A DNA stretch of 64,000 nt from Microbacterium algeriense. GTDB taxonomy: Bacteria > Actinomycetota > Actinomycetes > Actinomycetales > Microbacteriaceae. Below are positions 34,853-41,345 of this stretch, one piece after another (positions within the stretch are counted from its first letter, which is position 1; every line of letters starts with the position of its first letter). The position numbers were made by a program, and so were the translations under genes. The stretch spans positions 372,001 to 436,000 of the forward strand of contig NZ_WAAO01000001.1 in NCBI RefSeq assembly GCF_008868005.1, in the 5' to 3' direction. The notes under the pieces are model-generated. The model saw nothing but the letters and a program-made list of their open reading frames with translations, ran no database searches and was not told the DNA's origin.

Positions 34853-35439
34853 GCAGCTACACGATCCCGAACGTCATCGCGCAGCATCCGCGCGGAGAGC
34901 GCGTCATGGACGTGTACTCGCACCTGCTCGCCGAGCGCGTCATCTACCTCGGAACCGGGATCGACGCTGGCGTCGCGAACGCGCTGATCGCGCAGCTGTT
35001 GCACCTCGATGCCGACAGTCCGGAATCCGGCGTGCAGTTCTACATCAACAGCGAGGGCGGCGACCCCGGAGCGGCGCTGGCGATCTACGACACGATGCAG
35101 CACATCCGCCCCGCCGTCGCGACGACCTGCGTCGGTCAGGCGATCGGTCCCGCCGCGCTGCTCGTCGCCGCGGGCGCACCGGGGGAGCGTGCGGCCCTCG
35201 CCCACGCGCGCATCGTCCTGCATCAGCCGGCGGGACAGTCGCGCGGGGCAATCCCCGACCTCATCCTGGCGGCGGACGAGGTCGTGCGGGTGCGCTCCGA
35301 CATGGAGGAGATCCTCGCCAGGCACAGCGGTCGCACGGTCGCCGAGCTCCGCGCCGACACCGACCGCGACCGGGTCTTCACCGCATCCGCCGCCCTCGAC
35401 TACGGCCTGATCGACACCGTGCTGGGCCCCCGCACCTGA
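34849..35439 (+). CDS. ClpP-like subunit lacking the catalytic serine (ClpR-like)
   Basis: This 196-residue protein aligns along its whole length with ClpP (YINSEGGDPGAALAIYDTM, ARIVLHQPAGQSRG, DTDRDRVFTASAALDYGLID). Where active ClpP has GQAASM with the nucleophilic serine, it reads GQAIGP, so residue 100 is glycine. His125 and Asp170 of the triad remain. It is thus probably a non-proteolytic partner, like ClpR of cyanobacteria and plastids, that assembles with the active subunit encoded just upstream (ATGA overlap). There is no frameshift or other decay. The 3' end runs into 24-bp repeats. Confidence 0.88.
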   Translation: MSSYTIPNVIAQHPRGERVMDVYSHLLAERVIYLGTGIDAGVANALIAQLLHLDADSPESGVQFYINSEGGDPGAALAIYDTMQHIRPAVATTCVGQAIGPAALLVAAGAPGERAALAHARIVLHQPAGQSRGAIPDLILAADEVVRVRSDMEEILARHSGRTVAELRADTDRDRVFTASAALDYGLIDTVLGPRT

Positions 35440-35442
35440 CCC

Positions 35443-35508
35443 CCGGACGGATGTCGGGCCCGCATTCCGGACGGATGTCGGGCCCGCATTCCGGACGGAT
35501 GTCGGGCC
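35443..35508. repeat. 24-bp tandem repeats after the clpP pair
   Basis: Two perfect 24-bp units (35443-35466, 35467-35490) beginning CCGGACGGATGTCGGG and ending CCCGCATT are followed by an 18-bp partial third copy (35491-35508). The word GACGGATGTCGG continues into the adjoining hairpin. They lie between convergent clpP and regulator genes. Confidence 0.85.
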
Positions 35509-35513
35509 GTTGG

Positions 35514-35574
35514 ACGGATGTCGGACGGATGCGGCCGTTCTCGTCCGACGCCCGTCCATCCGTCCGACATCCGT
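35514..35574. terminator. 18-bp perfect hairpin between clpP pair and ClgR/PopR-like gene
   Basis: 35514-35531 pairs perfectly with 35557-35574 around a 25-nt loop. The arms consist of the same GGATGTCGGACGGATG word as the tandem repeats. It is well placed as a two-way terminator. No T-tract is present. Confidence 0.7.
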
Positions 35575-35609
35575 GCAAGGGCGCGGGGCACGGTGGGGTG
35601 CGGCGGGGG

Positions 35610-35963
35610 TCAGGCGGCGAGGGTGAAGGCGCCGCGCGCGGCGGACACGACCGCGGATGCGGGTGTCGATGCAGCGCGCAGCTCATCGGCGACGGCGCTC
35701 GTGAGCTCGATCAGGCTGGTGTCCAGGGCCCCGGCGATCGCGGCGATCATCTCGCTCGAGGGCTCCTTGCGGCCGCGCTCGACCTCGGAGAGGTACTGCG
35801 GCGAGACGCCGGCCTTCTCCGCGGTCTCGGTGAGCGTCTCCTCGCGGTCGTGCCGTCGGCGCCGCAGCTGTTCGCCCAGCAGGTGGCGCCAGAGCGGTTC
35901 CGGGTCGCTCTGCCGCGGAGGGGCGGGGCGGGGTGCGCGGGAGATCGGGACGATGTCGGCCAT
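35610..35963 (-). CDS. XRE-type regulator, ClgR/PopR-like
   Basis: This 117-residue protein has a central helix-turn-helix (LTETAEKAGVSPQYLSEVE followed by RGRKEPSSEMIAAIAGAL) that closely resembles ClgR/PopR, the activators of clp genes in actinobacteria. The C-terminus ends in AARGAFTLAA, a hydrophobic Ala/Leu tail like those recognised by ClpP proteases on such regulators (inference). It converges on the clpP pair, which is the expected target. TATCGT lies five bases before the ATG at 35963, and a perfect 19-bp palindrome at 36002-36020 is centred about 48 bp upstream of the start, an activator-like position. Confidence 0.82.
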   Translation of the reverse strand: MADIVPISRAPRPAPPRQSDPEPLWRHLLGEQLRRRRHDREETLTETAEKAGVSPQYLSEVERGRKEPSSEMIAAIAGALDTSLIELTSAVADELRAASTPASAVVSAARGAFTLAA

Positions 35964-35968
35964 GCCTC

Positions 35969-35974
35969 ACGATA
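35969..35974 (-). promoter_or_regulatory. -10 box of the ClgR/PopR-like gene
   Basis: TATCGT on the minus strand ends five bases before the ATG, suggesting a leaderless or near-leaderless transcript. Confidence 0.4.
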
Positions 35975-36001
35975 GGCCGGGCGCTTCGACCGGATCGAGC
36001 G

Positions 36002-36020
36002 GTTCTGCTCAGAGCAGAAC
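36002..36020. promoter_or_regulatory. PopR-box-like palindrome upstream of the ClgR/PopR-like gene
   Basis: GTTCTGCT-CAG-AGCAGAAC is a perfect palindrome with arms of nine and one central base. The layout, TCTGCy-N3-rGCAGA, resembles the Streptomyces PopR box as I recall it (TGTCTGCC-N3-GGCAGACA). It lies centred about 48 bp before the regulator start. Confidence 0.65.
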
Positions 36021-36063
36021 GCCCCGGGGCGGAGTCCGCCGGTCCCGCGGATCACGGCGACGC

Positions 36064-36537
36064 CTAGAGCGCCGCCGTCACGCCGGGCAGCAGCTTGCCG
36101 AGGATCGACGCGAGCTGCTCCCGCTCCTCCGGGCTGAGGGGGTCGAGGACCAGCTCGCGCACCTGCTCCACGTGCACGGGCGCGGCGGTGCGCAGCATCT
36201 CGCGCCCCTCCGGAGTGAGCGCGGCGGACAGGGTGCGCTTGTCGGTGCTGCAGGAGGTGCGCTCGACCCAGCCGCGCTCCTCCAGCGAGTCCAGCGCATG
36301 GCTCAGCCGCGACCGGCTCAGCCCGGCGATCCTGGCGAGCTCCGTCATCGTCACCGCTCCGTCGCCCCGCCCGGCCAGCGTGACCAGGATCGCGTAGCGG
36401 GCGTGATTGAGCCCGACCTCCTCCTTGAGGGTGCGATCGAGCACCTGGGGCAGCAGCTGCACGAACCGGATCACCGGGAGCCAGGTGTCCATCTCGGTGT
36501 CGTCGAGCCGGCGCGGATGCCGCTGCTCCGCCGTCAT
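36064..36537 (-). CDS. MarR-family regulator
   Basis: This 157-residue MarR-type regulator has the winged helix VTMTELARIAGLSRSRLSHALDSLEERGWVERTSCSTDKR, with the dimerisation helices at both ends. It is the last gene of a three-gene unit (DMT transporter, ribA, marR), starting 17 bp after ribA behind a GGAGGGAA ribosome site at ATG 36537. It may control the upstream transporter in response to a small aromatic ligand, as MarR proteins commonly do. No operator could be assigned with confidence. Confidence 0.88.
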   Translation of the reverse strand: MTAEQRHPRRLDDTEMDTWLPVIRFVQLLPQVLDRTLKEEVGLNHARYAILVTLAGRGDGAVTMTELARIAGLSRSRLSHALDSLEERGWVERTSCSTDKRTLSAALTPEGREMLRTAAPVHVEQVRELVLDPLSPEEREQLASILGKLLPGVTAAL

Positions 36538-36554
36538 GGTTCCCTCCTCGAGTG

Positions 36555-37214
36555 TCACGCCGCGGACAGGTCGAGCGTGTGCGCCGTGTGGTCCCGCTTC
36601 GCTTCCAGGTACCGTGTGTTGGCCGCGGAGAGGTGCACCTCGGTGCGCACGCGCTCCGTCACGCGGATGCCGAGCGTCTCGAGCTGCACGGCCTTGTCGG
36701 GGTTGTTGCTCAGCAGGCGGATGCCGTCGACGCCGAGCGCCCGCAGCATCTGTGCCGCGACCGTGTAGTCGCGCTCGTCCTCGCCGTGACCGAGCGCGAC
36801 ATTCGCCTCGTAGGTGTCGAGGCCGGCATCCTGCAGGGCGTAGGCGTCGAGCTTCGCGTACAGGCCGATGCCGCGACCCTCCTGACGCAGGTAGAGCAGG
36901 AACCCGCCGTCCTCGGCGATGCGCTCGACCGCCTCGCGCAGCTGCGGACCGCAGTCGCAGCGCTCGGATCCGAAAACGTCGCCCGTGAGGCACTCGCTGT
37001 GCGGACGCACCAGAGGATCCTCGCCGCCGTCGTTCGCGCGCTCGAGGGCGCCCCGCCAATCGCCGAGTCCGAGCAGCAGGTGCTCGCGTCCGTCGACGAG
37101 CCCGTCGAAGGTGACCACATCGGCCGTGGTGGTGAAGCCGTCGCCGAAGCGCAGGGGCACCCGGACGCGCGTGCGTTCCGTGGCGACCGGAACGACGGTT
37201 GAAGTTTCAATCAT
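36555..37214 (-). CDS. ribA: GTP cyclohydrolase II
   Basis: This 219-residue stand-alone GTP cyclohydrolase II catalyses the first step of riboflavin synthesis. Zinc ligands Cys75, Cys86 and Cys88 are seen in HSECLTGDVFGSERCDCG, followed by the RQEGRGIGLYAKLDAYALQD active-site stretch and the late LLSNNPDK motif. In actinobacteria the housekeeping enzyme is often fused to DHBP synthase (RibBA); this copy has no such domain. Its ATG at 37214 overlaps the transporter gene stop (ATGA), and marR follows. It may therefore be an accessory or inducible enzyme. Confidence 0.92.
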   Translation of the reverse strand: MIETSTVVPVATERTRVRVPLRFGDGFTTTADVVTFDGLVDGREHLLLGLGDWRGALERANDGGEDPLVRPHSECLTGDVFGSERCDCGPQLREAVERIAEDGGFLLYLRQEGRGIGLYAKLDAYALQDAGLDTYEANVALGHGEDERDYTVAAQMLRALGVDGIRLLSNNPDKAVQLETLGIRVTERVRTEVHLSAANTRYLEAKRDHTAHTLDLSAA

Positions 37215-38134
37215 GTCGGGTGCAACGCGCGATCCGGCGGAGTATTCCCGTCATCCCTCGACCTCTTGCGCACGAGACGGAGTTCGCTCGCGAGGATGCC
37301 GAGCACGACGAGCGCGCCGCCGAGCAGCGCCGTCGCCGGCAGACGCTCTCCGGCGATGCGCCCGATGACGCCCGCCCAGACCGGCTCGCCCGCATAGATC
37401 ACGGTCGCCCGCGTCGGAGAGACCGACTTCTGCGCCCAGTTCATCGTCAGCTGGATGAGGCAGCTCGCCGCTCCCAGCCCCACCGCACAGCCGACCCAGA
37501 TCCACGAGAACTCCGGAACGCCCTCGCCGACCACGGGCATCGTCAGCAGCCCCAGCACACCTGCGGTGAGCAGTTGGATGACGGTGATGCGGCCGAGATC
37601 GATCCGTCCGGCGAAGACGCTGATCAGGATGATCTCGGCGGCGATCGGGAGGGTGCTGATCATCGTGGCGATCTCGCCCGCGCCCAGCGAGAGCGCGAAC
37701 GCGTCAGGGCCGGCGATCAGCAGCAGCCCCACGAAGGCGAGACCGGCGCCGACGAAGGCCATGACCGGAGGGCGACGGCGGAACACCGCCCACTGCGCGA
37801 GTGGCACCAGGGGGACGTACATCGCGGTGATGAACGCGGAGGTGCTGCTGTCGATCGTCTGCAGCCCCAGTGTCTGCAGGCCGTAGCCGAGGTAGATCAT
37901 CACGCCGATCGCGACACCTGCGCCGATGTCCCGCCAGCGGATGCCGCGCAGCACGCGTCGGAAGATCACCACGCTGATCGCCCCGGCCACGAGGAAGCGG
38001 ATGCCGACGAAGAACCACGGACCGGAGTGCTGCATCGCCCAGTGCACCAGGAGGAACGTGCTTCCCCAGACGGCGGTGATCGCGAGGAGGGCGGCCTCCT
38101 GCGGGCGCAGGCGCATCCAACGAAGCGAGGCCAT
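37211..38134 (-). CDS. DMT/EamA-family transporter
   Basis: This 307-residue protein has ten transmembrane helices in two EamA repeats (LLAITAVWGSTFLLVHWAM in the first, LGAASCLIQLTMNWAQ and VIYAGEPVWAGVIGRIAG in the second). It moves a small metabolite across the membrane. The ATG at 38134 is chosen over longer options because of an AAAGGGG ribosome site. Tight coupling to ribA (ATGA) suggests a link to flavins, purines or an aromatic substrate, but the family is too broad to say more. Confidence 0.87.
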   Translation of the reverse strand: MASLRWMRLRPQEAALLAITAVWGSTFLLVHWAMQHSGPWFFVGIRFLVAGAISVVIFRRVLRGIRWRDIGAGVAIGVMIYLGYGLQTLGLQTIDSSTSAFITAMYVPLVPLAQWAVFRRRPPVMAFVGAGLAFVGLLLIAGPDAFALSLGAGEIATMISTLPIAAEIILISVFAGRIDLGRITVIQLLTAGVLGLLTMPVVGEGVPEFSWIWVGCAVGLGAASCLIQLTMNWAQKSVSPTRATVIYAGEPVWAGVIGRIAGERLPATALLGGALVVLGILASELRLVRKRSRDDGNTPPDRALHPT

Positions 38135-38235
38135 GTCGCCCCTTTCCTCGCGCTGCCGGATCGAGCCTAGTCGGCTGCGCACCCCGAACGTGACGGGAGA
38201 AGACGGGTCGGCATCGGCGGTCGCGTGCGAGTCGG

Positions 38236-38241
38236 TAGCCT
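38236..38241 (+). promoter_or_regulatory. Leaderless -10 box of the sulfurtransferase gene
   Basis: TAGCCT ends exactly six bases before the ATG at 38248, and no ribosome site is visible. Confidence 0.5.
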
Positions 38242-38247
38242 CGCATC

Positions 38248-39087
38248 ATGAGCGACTTCGTGAGTGCCGTCGAGCTGAAGGACCTGCTGGACGGGGGAGC
38301 CCCGGTGCGCGTGATCGACGTGCGCTGGCGGCTGGACCGGCCGGAAGCGGGACACGCGGACTACCGGACGGGGCACATCCCCGGGGCGGTGTTCGCCTCG
38401 CTCGACACCGAGCTCTCGACGCACGGCGAGCCGTCGGAGGGGCGGCATCCGCTCCCCTCGACGGCCACGCTGCAGGCAGCAGCGCGGCGATGGGGTCTGC
38501 GCACCGGGGACACGGTGGTCGCATACGACGACGCCAAGGGCCTGGCTGCGGCGCGGGCGTGGTGGCTGCTGCGTCAGGCGGGCGTGGACGTGCGGGTGCT
38601 CGACGGCGGACTCCGCGGATGGAAGGCCGCCGGGTTCGAGGTCGCGACCGATGAGGTGTCCGCTGAGCCGGGTGACGTCGTGCTCGAGGAGATCGGCGCG
38701 GACGCGCTGTCGATCGACGAGGCGGCGGCCTTCCCGGAGGTCGGCGTGCTGCTCGACGTGCGCGCTCCGGAGCGCTACCGCGGGGAGACGGAGCCCCTCG
38801 ATCCCGTGGCCGGGCACATCCCCGGTGCCCGCAACCTCCCGTCCATGCTGCACCTCGACGCCGACGGCCGGATCCTCGACCGCGAGACGGTGCTCGGAAC
38901 CCTCGCGGCGGCTGGGGTGACGCCGGGGACGCCCGTCGCGGCGTACTGCGGCTCCGGGGTGACGGCCGCCCACACGGCGCTCGTGCTGCACGAGGTCGGC
39001 ATCGAGGCGAAGGTGTTCCCCGGGTCGTGGAGCCAGTGGTCGAACACCCCCGGCCGGCCGGTCGCGACCGGCGAACAGCCCGGCTGA
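38248..39087 (+). CDS. sseA: Two-domain rhodanese-type sulfurtransferase
   Basis: This 279-residue protein has an inactive N-terminal and an active C-terminal rhodanese domain. Motifs are RVIDVRW and GHIPGAVFASLD in the first, and LLDVRAPERYRGETEPLDPVAGHIPGA-type elements in the second, with the catalytic cysteine in AYCGSGVTA (Cys234). The CGSGVT loop is typical of 3-mercaptopyruvate sulfurtransferases; thiosulfate is the alternative donor. It transfers sulfane sulfur in the cytoplasm. It is monocistronic, with a leaderless-type promoter. Confidence 0.9.
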   Translation: MSDFVSAVELKDLLDGGAPVRVIDVRWRLDRPEAGHADYRTGHIPGAVFASLDTELSTHGEPSEGRHPLPSTATLQAAARRWGLRTGDTVVAYDDAKGLAAARAWWLLRQAGVDVRVLDGGLRGWKAAGFEVATDEVSAEPGDVVLEEIGADALSIDEAAAFPEVGVLLDVRAPERYRGETEPLDPVAGHIPGARNLPSMLHLDADGRILDRETVLGTLAAAGVTPGTPVAAYCGSGVTAAHTALVLHEVGIEAKVFPGSWSQWSNTPGRPVATGEQPG

Positions 39088-39094
39088 GCTTCCG

Positions 39095-40006
39095 TCACTC
39101 GCGCGGGCCGTACCCCCAGTGCAGCCCCAGGGCGCCGGGGCCGAAAGCCCGCCGCACGAGGTGCACCGACGTGCCGCCGGTGAGCTCGATCGGGGTGATC
39201 GTGATCCCTTCGGGCGTCTCCACATGCTCCTCGCACCAGTCGGGCACCGCATCGGGGTGGAAGCGGGTCCACACCAGCAGCTCCCGGCACTTCTGGGCCA
39301 GTGCGTGCCCGGTGTCGCGGGTCGCCGGATAGTCCGGCGGATACTCGACCGACCACTCGACGACCGCGGTGTCCGGCGCCGTCAGCGGTCGGTCGAGTTC
39401 GAACAGCGCGCCGTGCACCTCCCCGTCCGGATGCGAGTACCGCGCGGCGATGCGCCCGCCGGACACGGCGCTCAGCAGCGGGGGCGGTGTCGGGACGCCC
39501 GGGTTGATCTCCAGGAACGGGATCGAGGTGATGGTGCCGACGGTGGACTGCACGATGCTGCGCGTGATGGTGAAGAAGACGCTGCCGTCGGGGCCGACAT
39601 CCGTCACCGAATGCGTGGTGAGCTCGCGGGACGTGTCGGGGTAGGGGGCGCCGAGCGCGCGGAACGCCTCGATGACGGCGCGCTCCAGTTCCTCCTCGTC
39701 GAGCGGGAACTGATTGGGACCGAGGGGTCCGGTGCGGTTGGTCGAGCGCAGCAGTCGGGTCAGCGCGCCGTCCGCGAGTTCCAGGAGCTGTTCGATGTCC
39801 GCCAGCGCCGCCATCGACTGGGCGCCCTCCGGGCGGCGGGCACCCGAGCGCCAGTAGCTGAGCGTCGCCATCGAGACCCGATTACCCCGGGCTTTGAGCT
39901 GCCGCTGCAGCCAGGACAGGGTCACATCCCTGGCGTTGACGGCGTCCCGCAGCGCTGCGGCGAAGGCCTCCGACCCGGGTCTGCGTGCATCGTGCTCGTA
40001 ACTCAT
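39095..40006 (-). CDS. Protein with XRE-like N-terminus and unknown C-terminal domain
   Basis: This 303-residue protein starts with a helix-turn-helix-like region (DVTLSWLQRQLKARGNRVSMATLSYW, RSGARRPEG), as in XRE regulators. After a linker with a short helical segment (residues ~65-105), the rest is a beta-rich domain of about 190 residues (VTDVGPDGSVFFTITRSIVQ, VVEWSVEYPPDYPAT) with no family I recognise. It could be a DNA-binding sensor. The ATG at 40006 lacks a clear ribosome site; an upstream ATG at 40063 would add 19 residues. It converges on the sulfurtransferase gene. Confidence 0.7.
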   Translation of the reverse strand: MSYEHDARRPGSEAFAAALRDAVNARDVTLSWLQRQLKARGNRVSMATLSYWRSGARRPEGAQSMAALADIEQLLELADGALTRLLRSTNRTGPLGPNQFPLDEEELERAVIEAFRALGAPYPDTSRELTTHSVTDVGPDGSVFFTITRSIVQSTVGTITSIPFLEINPGVPTPPPLLSAVSGGRIAARYSHPDGEVHGALFELDRPLTAPDTAVVEWSVEYPPDYPATRDTGHALAQKCRELLVWTRFHPDAVPDWCEEHVETPEGITITPIELTGGTSVHLVRRAFGPGALGLHWGYGPRE

Positions 40007-40084
40007 CACAGCCCCCGTCCGGTATGTGAAGCACACCGCCCTAAAATCAGCATAAGACCGCACGCGCGTACCTCAGGGGACCGG

Positions 40085-40186
40085 GTGAGCATGTGGGGTC
40101 ACATGGCCGTCTTCGCGGGGAGGGTGCCCGTCCCTGCGATCGACCGGCCTGACGCAGTGATGCCCCCCTTGCTGCGTATGTCGTGA
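40085..40186 (+). CDS. Possible 33-residue small ORF
   Basis: A GTG-initiated frame of 33 codons follows AGGGGA by four bases (an ATG two codons in has better spacing). A TAAAAT box lies about 40 bp upstream, and the stop falls in the left arm of a strong hairpin (40181-40227), together resembling a tiny transcription unit. The product (starting MSMWGHMAVFAG) has no recognisable features. In high-GC DNA such a frame can arise by chance, so this is speculative. Confidence 0.25.
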   Translation: MSMWGHMAVFAGRVPVPAIDRPDAVMPPLLRMS

Positions 40187-40227
40187 AGCCCGGCAATCGA
40201 TCTGGGGAGATCCGCCGGGCTTCACGA
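40181..40227 (+). terminator. Strong hairpin in a divergent intergenic region
   Basis: TCGTGAAGCCCGGC (40181-40194) pairs perfectly with 40214-40227; an inner GATCT/AGATC stem adds to it. A terminator-like structure between divergently transcribed genes is unexpected and hints at an unannotated transcript ending here. Confidence 0.6.
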
Positions 40228-40310
40228 ATCCTCCCGCCCGCGGCTCCGGCTCTTGGCCGTCGCGGCCCCGCGTAGACTGGGAGGAACTTCCCGGAGGACT
40301 CTGGACCGTC

Positions 40311-40961
40311 ATGTCTGCCCCTGCTCGCGCATTCACCATGCGCCACGTGCAATTGCTGCGCGCTCTGTTCGCGGCGATCGCCGCGCTCATGATCACGTTC
40401 TCGTCCGACCACTCCGCCGCCGTGGGGCTGTCGGTCTTCAGCGGATTCGTCTTCGTCTCGGCGCTCGCGCACGTGCTGGCGGCGTGGCTGGTGCTGCCGG
40501 CCGGCTCGCGCTGGTCCTCGATCCTCCTCGCCGCTGTCGGCGTCGTCGCCGGAATGGCGAGCGGGATCCCGGCCTGGCGCTCGGACGACCTGTTCTTCAT
40601 CGTCGTCTCCGGATGGGCGCTGATCAGCGGCGGCATCGAGCTGCTCGCCGGGATCCGTGCACGCCGCACAGGCGACCTCCTGGCGCGGGACGCGATCACC
40701 GTCGGTGCGCTCGGCATCCTGCTCGCCGTCGTGCTGCTGTTGATCCCGGCCGGCTTCCTGCAGGAGTACACGATCGAGAAGGCAGGGACGTTCCTGCTGT
40801 CCGGCATCATCCTGGGAGTCGGCATGTTCGGCGGATACGCGGCTATCGTCGCGGTCTTCCTCGGGATCGCCGGACTGACCCCGAAGCGGGTGGATGCCGA
40901 CGCCGTGGCGTCCGACCCGGATCACAGTGCTGCGCCCGCGGAGCACGGAGGAGAGCGATGA
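40311..40961 (+). CDS. Multi-pass membrane protein (DUF308/HdeD-like)
   Basis: This 216-residue protein has about six transmembrane helices (LLRALFAAIAALMITF, LSVFSGFVFVSALAHVLAAWLV, ILLAAVGVVAGMASG, LFFIVVSGWALISGGIELL, AITVGALGILLAVVLLLIP, GTFLLSGIILGVGMFGGYAAI). The WALISGGIELLAG segment recalls DUF308/HdeD proteins, but the match is loose. The ATG at 40311 follows CGGAGG, and its stop overlaps the next small membrane protein gene (ATGA), so the two probably work together. Function unknown. Confidence 0.75.
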   Translation: MSAPARAFTMRHVQLLRALFAAIAALMITFSSDHSAAVGLSVFSGFVFVSALAHVLAAWLVLPAGSRWSSILLAAVGVVAGMASGIPAWRSDDLFFIVVSGWALISGGIELLAGIRARRTGDLLARDAITVGALGILLAVVLLLIPAGFLQEYTIEKAGTFLLSGIILGVGMFGGYAAIVAVFLGIAGLTPKRVDADAVASDPDHSAAPAEHGGER

Positions 40962-41317
40962 GCGACGAGAAGCCCACCCGTCGGGACATCCTGCGTCCCC
41001 TGCACCTGCTCGGCATCGCGCTCGGCTGCGGCGTCTTCGCCATGGTCGTCACCCTCGTCTCGACGGGCGCGTTCACGGCGCGCGTGAACACGGCGATCGC
41101 GAACGGCACCTACGACGGGCTCACCCCGTTCGCACTGGGTCTGGTCGTCGGCGGCGGCGCGTTCATCGCCACCCTGCTGATCCTCGCGATGCTGATGCTC
41201 GCCGTCGATCCCGCCGACGTGACCAAGACGATCGACCGCCCTGTGCTGTTCGACGCCGAGGACGACGCCGACGAGCCCGACTCCGACGCGCCGGGTCGCC
41301 CTCGTCCCTCGGAATAG
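40958..41317 (+). CDS. Small two-helix membrane protein of unknown function
   Basis: This 119-residue protein has two transmembrane helices (LHLLGIALGCGVFAMVVTLVS and FALGLVVGGGAFIATLLILAM) and an acidic tail (DAEDDADEPDSDAP). No family is recognised. The ATG at 40958 overlaps the upstream gene's stop and has GGAGGAGAG as ribosome site, so it is coupled to the six-helix protein. The MFS gene starts 28 bp downstream, and co-transcription with it is likely. Confidence 0.75.
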   Translation: MSDEKPTRRDILRPLHLLGIALGCGVFAMVVTLVSTGAFTARVNTAIANGTYDGLTPFALGLVVGGGAFIATLLILAMLMLAVDPADVTKTIDRPVLFDAEDDADEPDSDAPGRPRPSE

Positions 41318-41345
41318 ACGCGCGCGTCCTGGGCTTGACCCTGGA

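Larger units (their letters stand above)
40007..40310. other. 304-bp divergent intergenic region
   Basis: It holds the start region of the XRE-like gene, an A+T-rich TAAAATCAGCATAAG stretch at 40042-40056, a possible 33-codon ORF, the hairpin 40181-40227, and the promoter of the next membrane protein gene with TAGACT near 40273-40278 and CGGAGG before its start. Confidence 0.6.

Noticed and set aside
34849..35439. ClpP serine loss as a sequencing error or pseudogene
   Set aside because: Several neighbouring residues differ together (AASM to AIGP), the frame is intact, and other family positions are conserved.
35443..35574. CRISPR-like or integron-type repeat
   Set aside because: The 24-bp units are directly adjacent, with no spacers, cassettes or recombinase gene.
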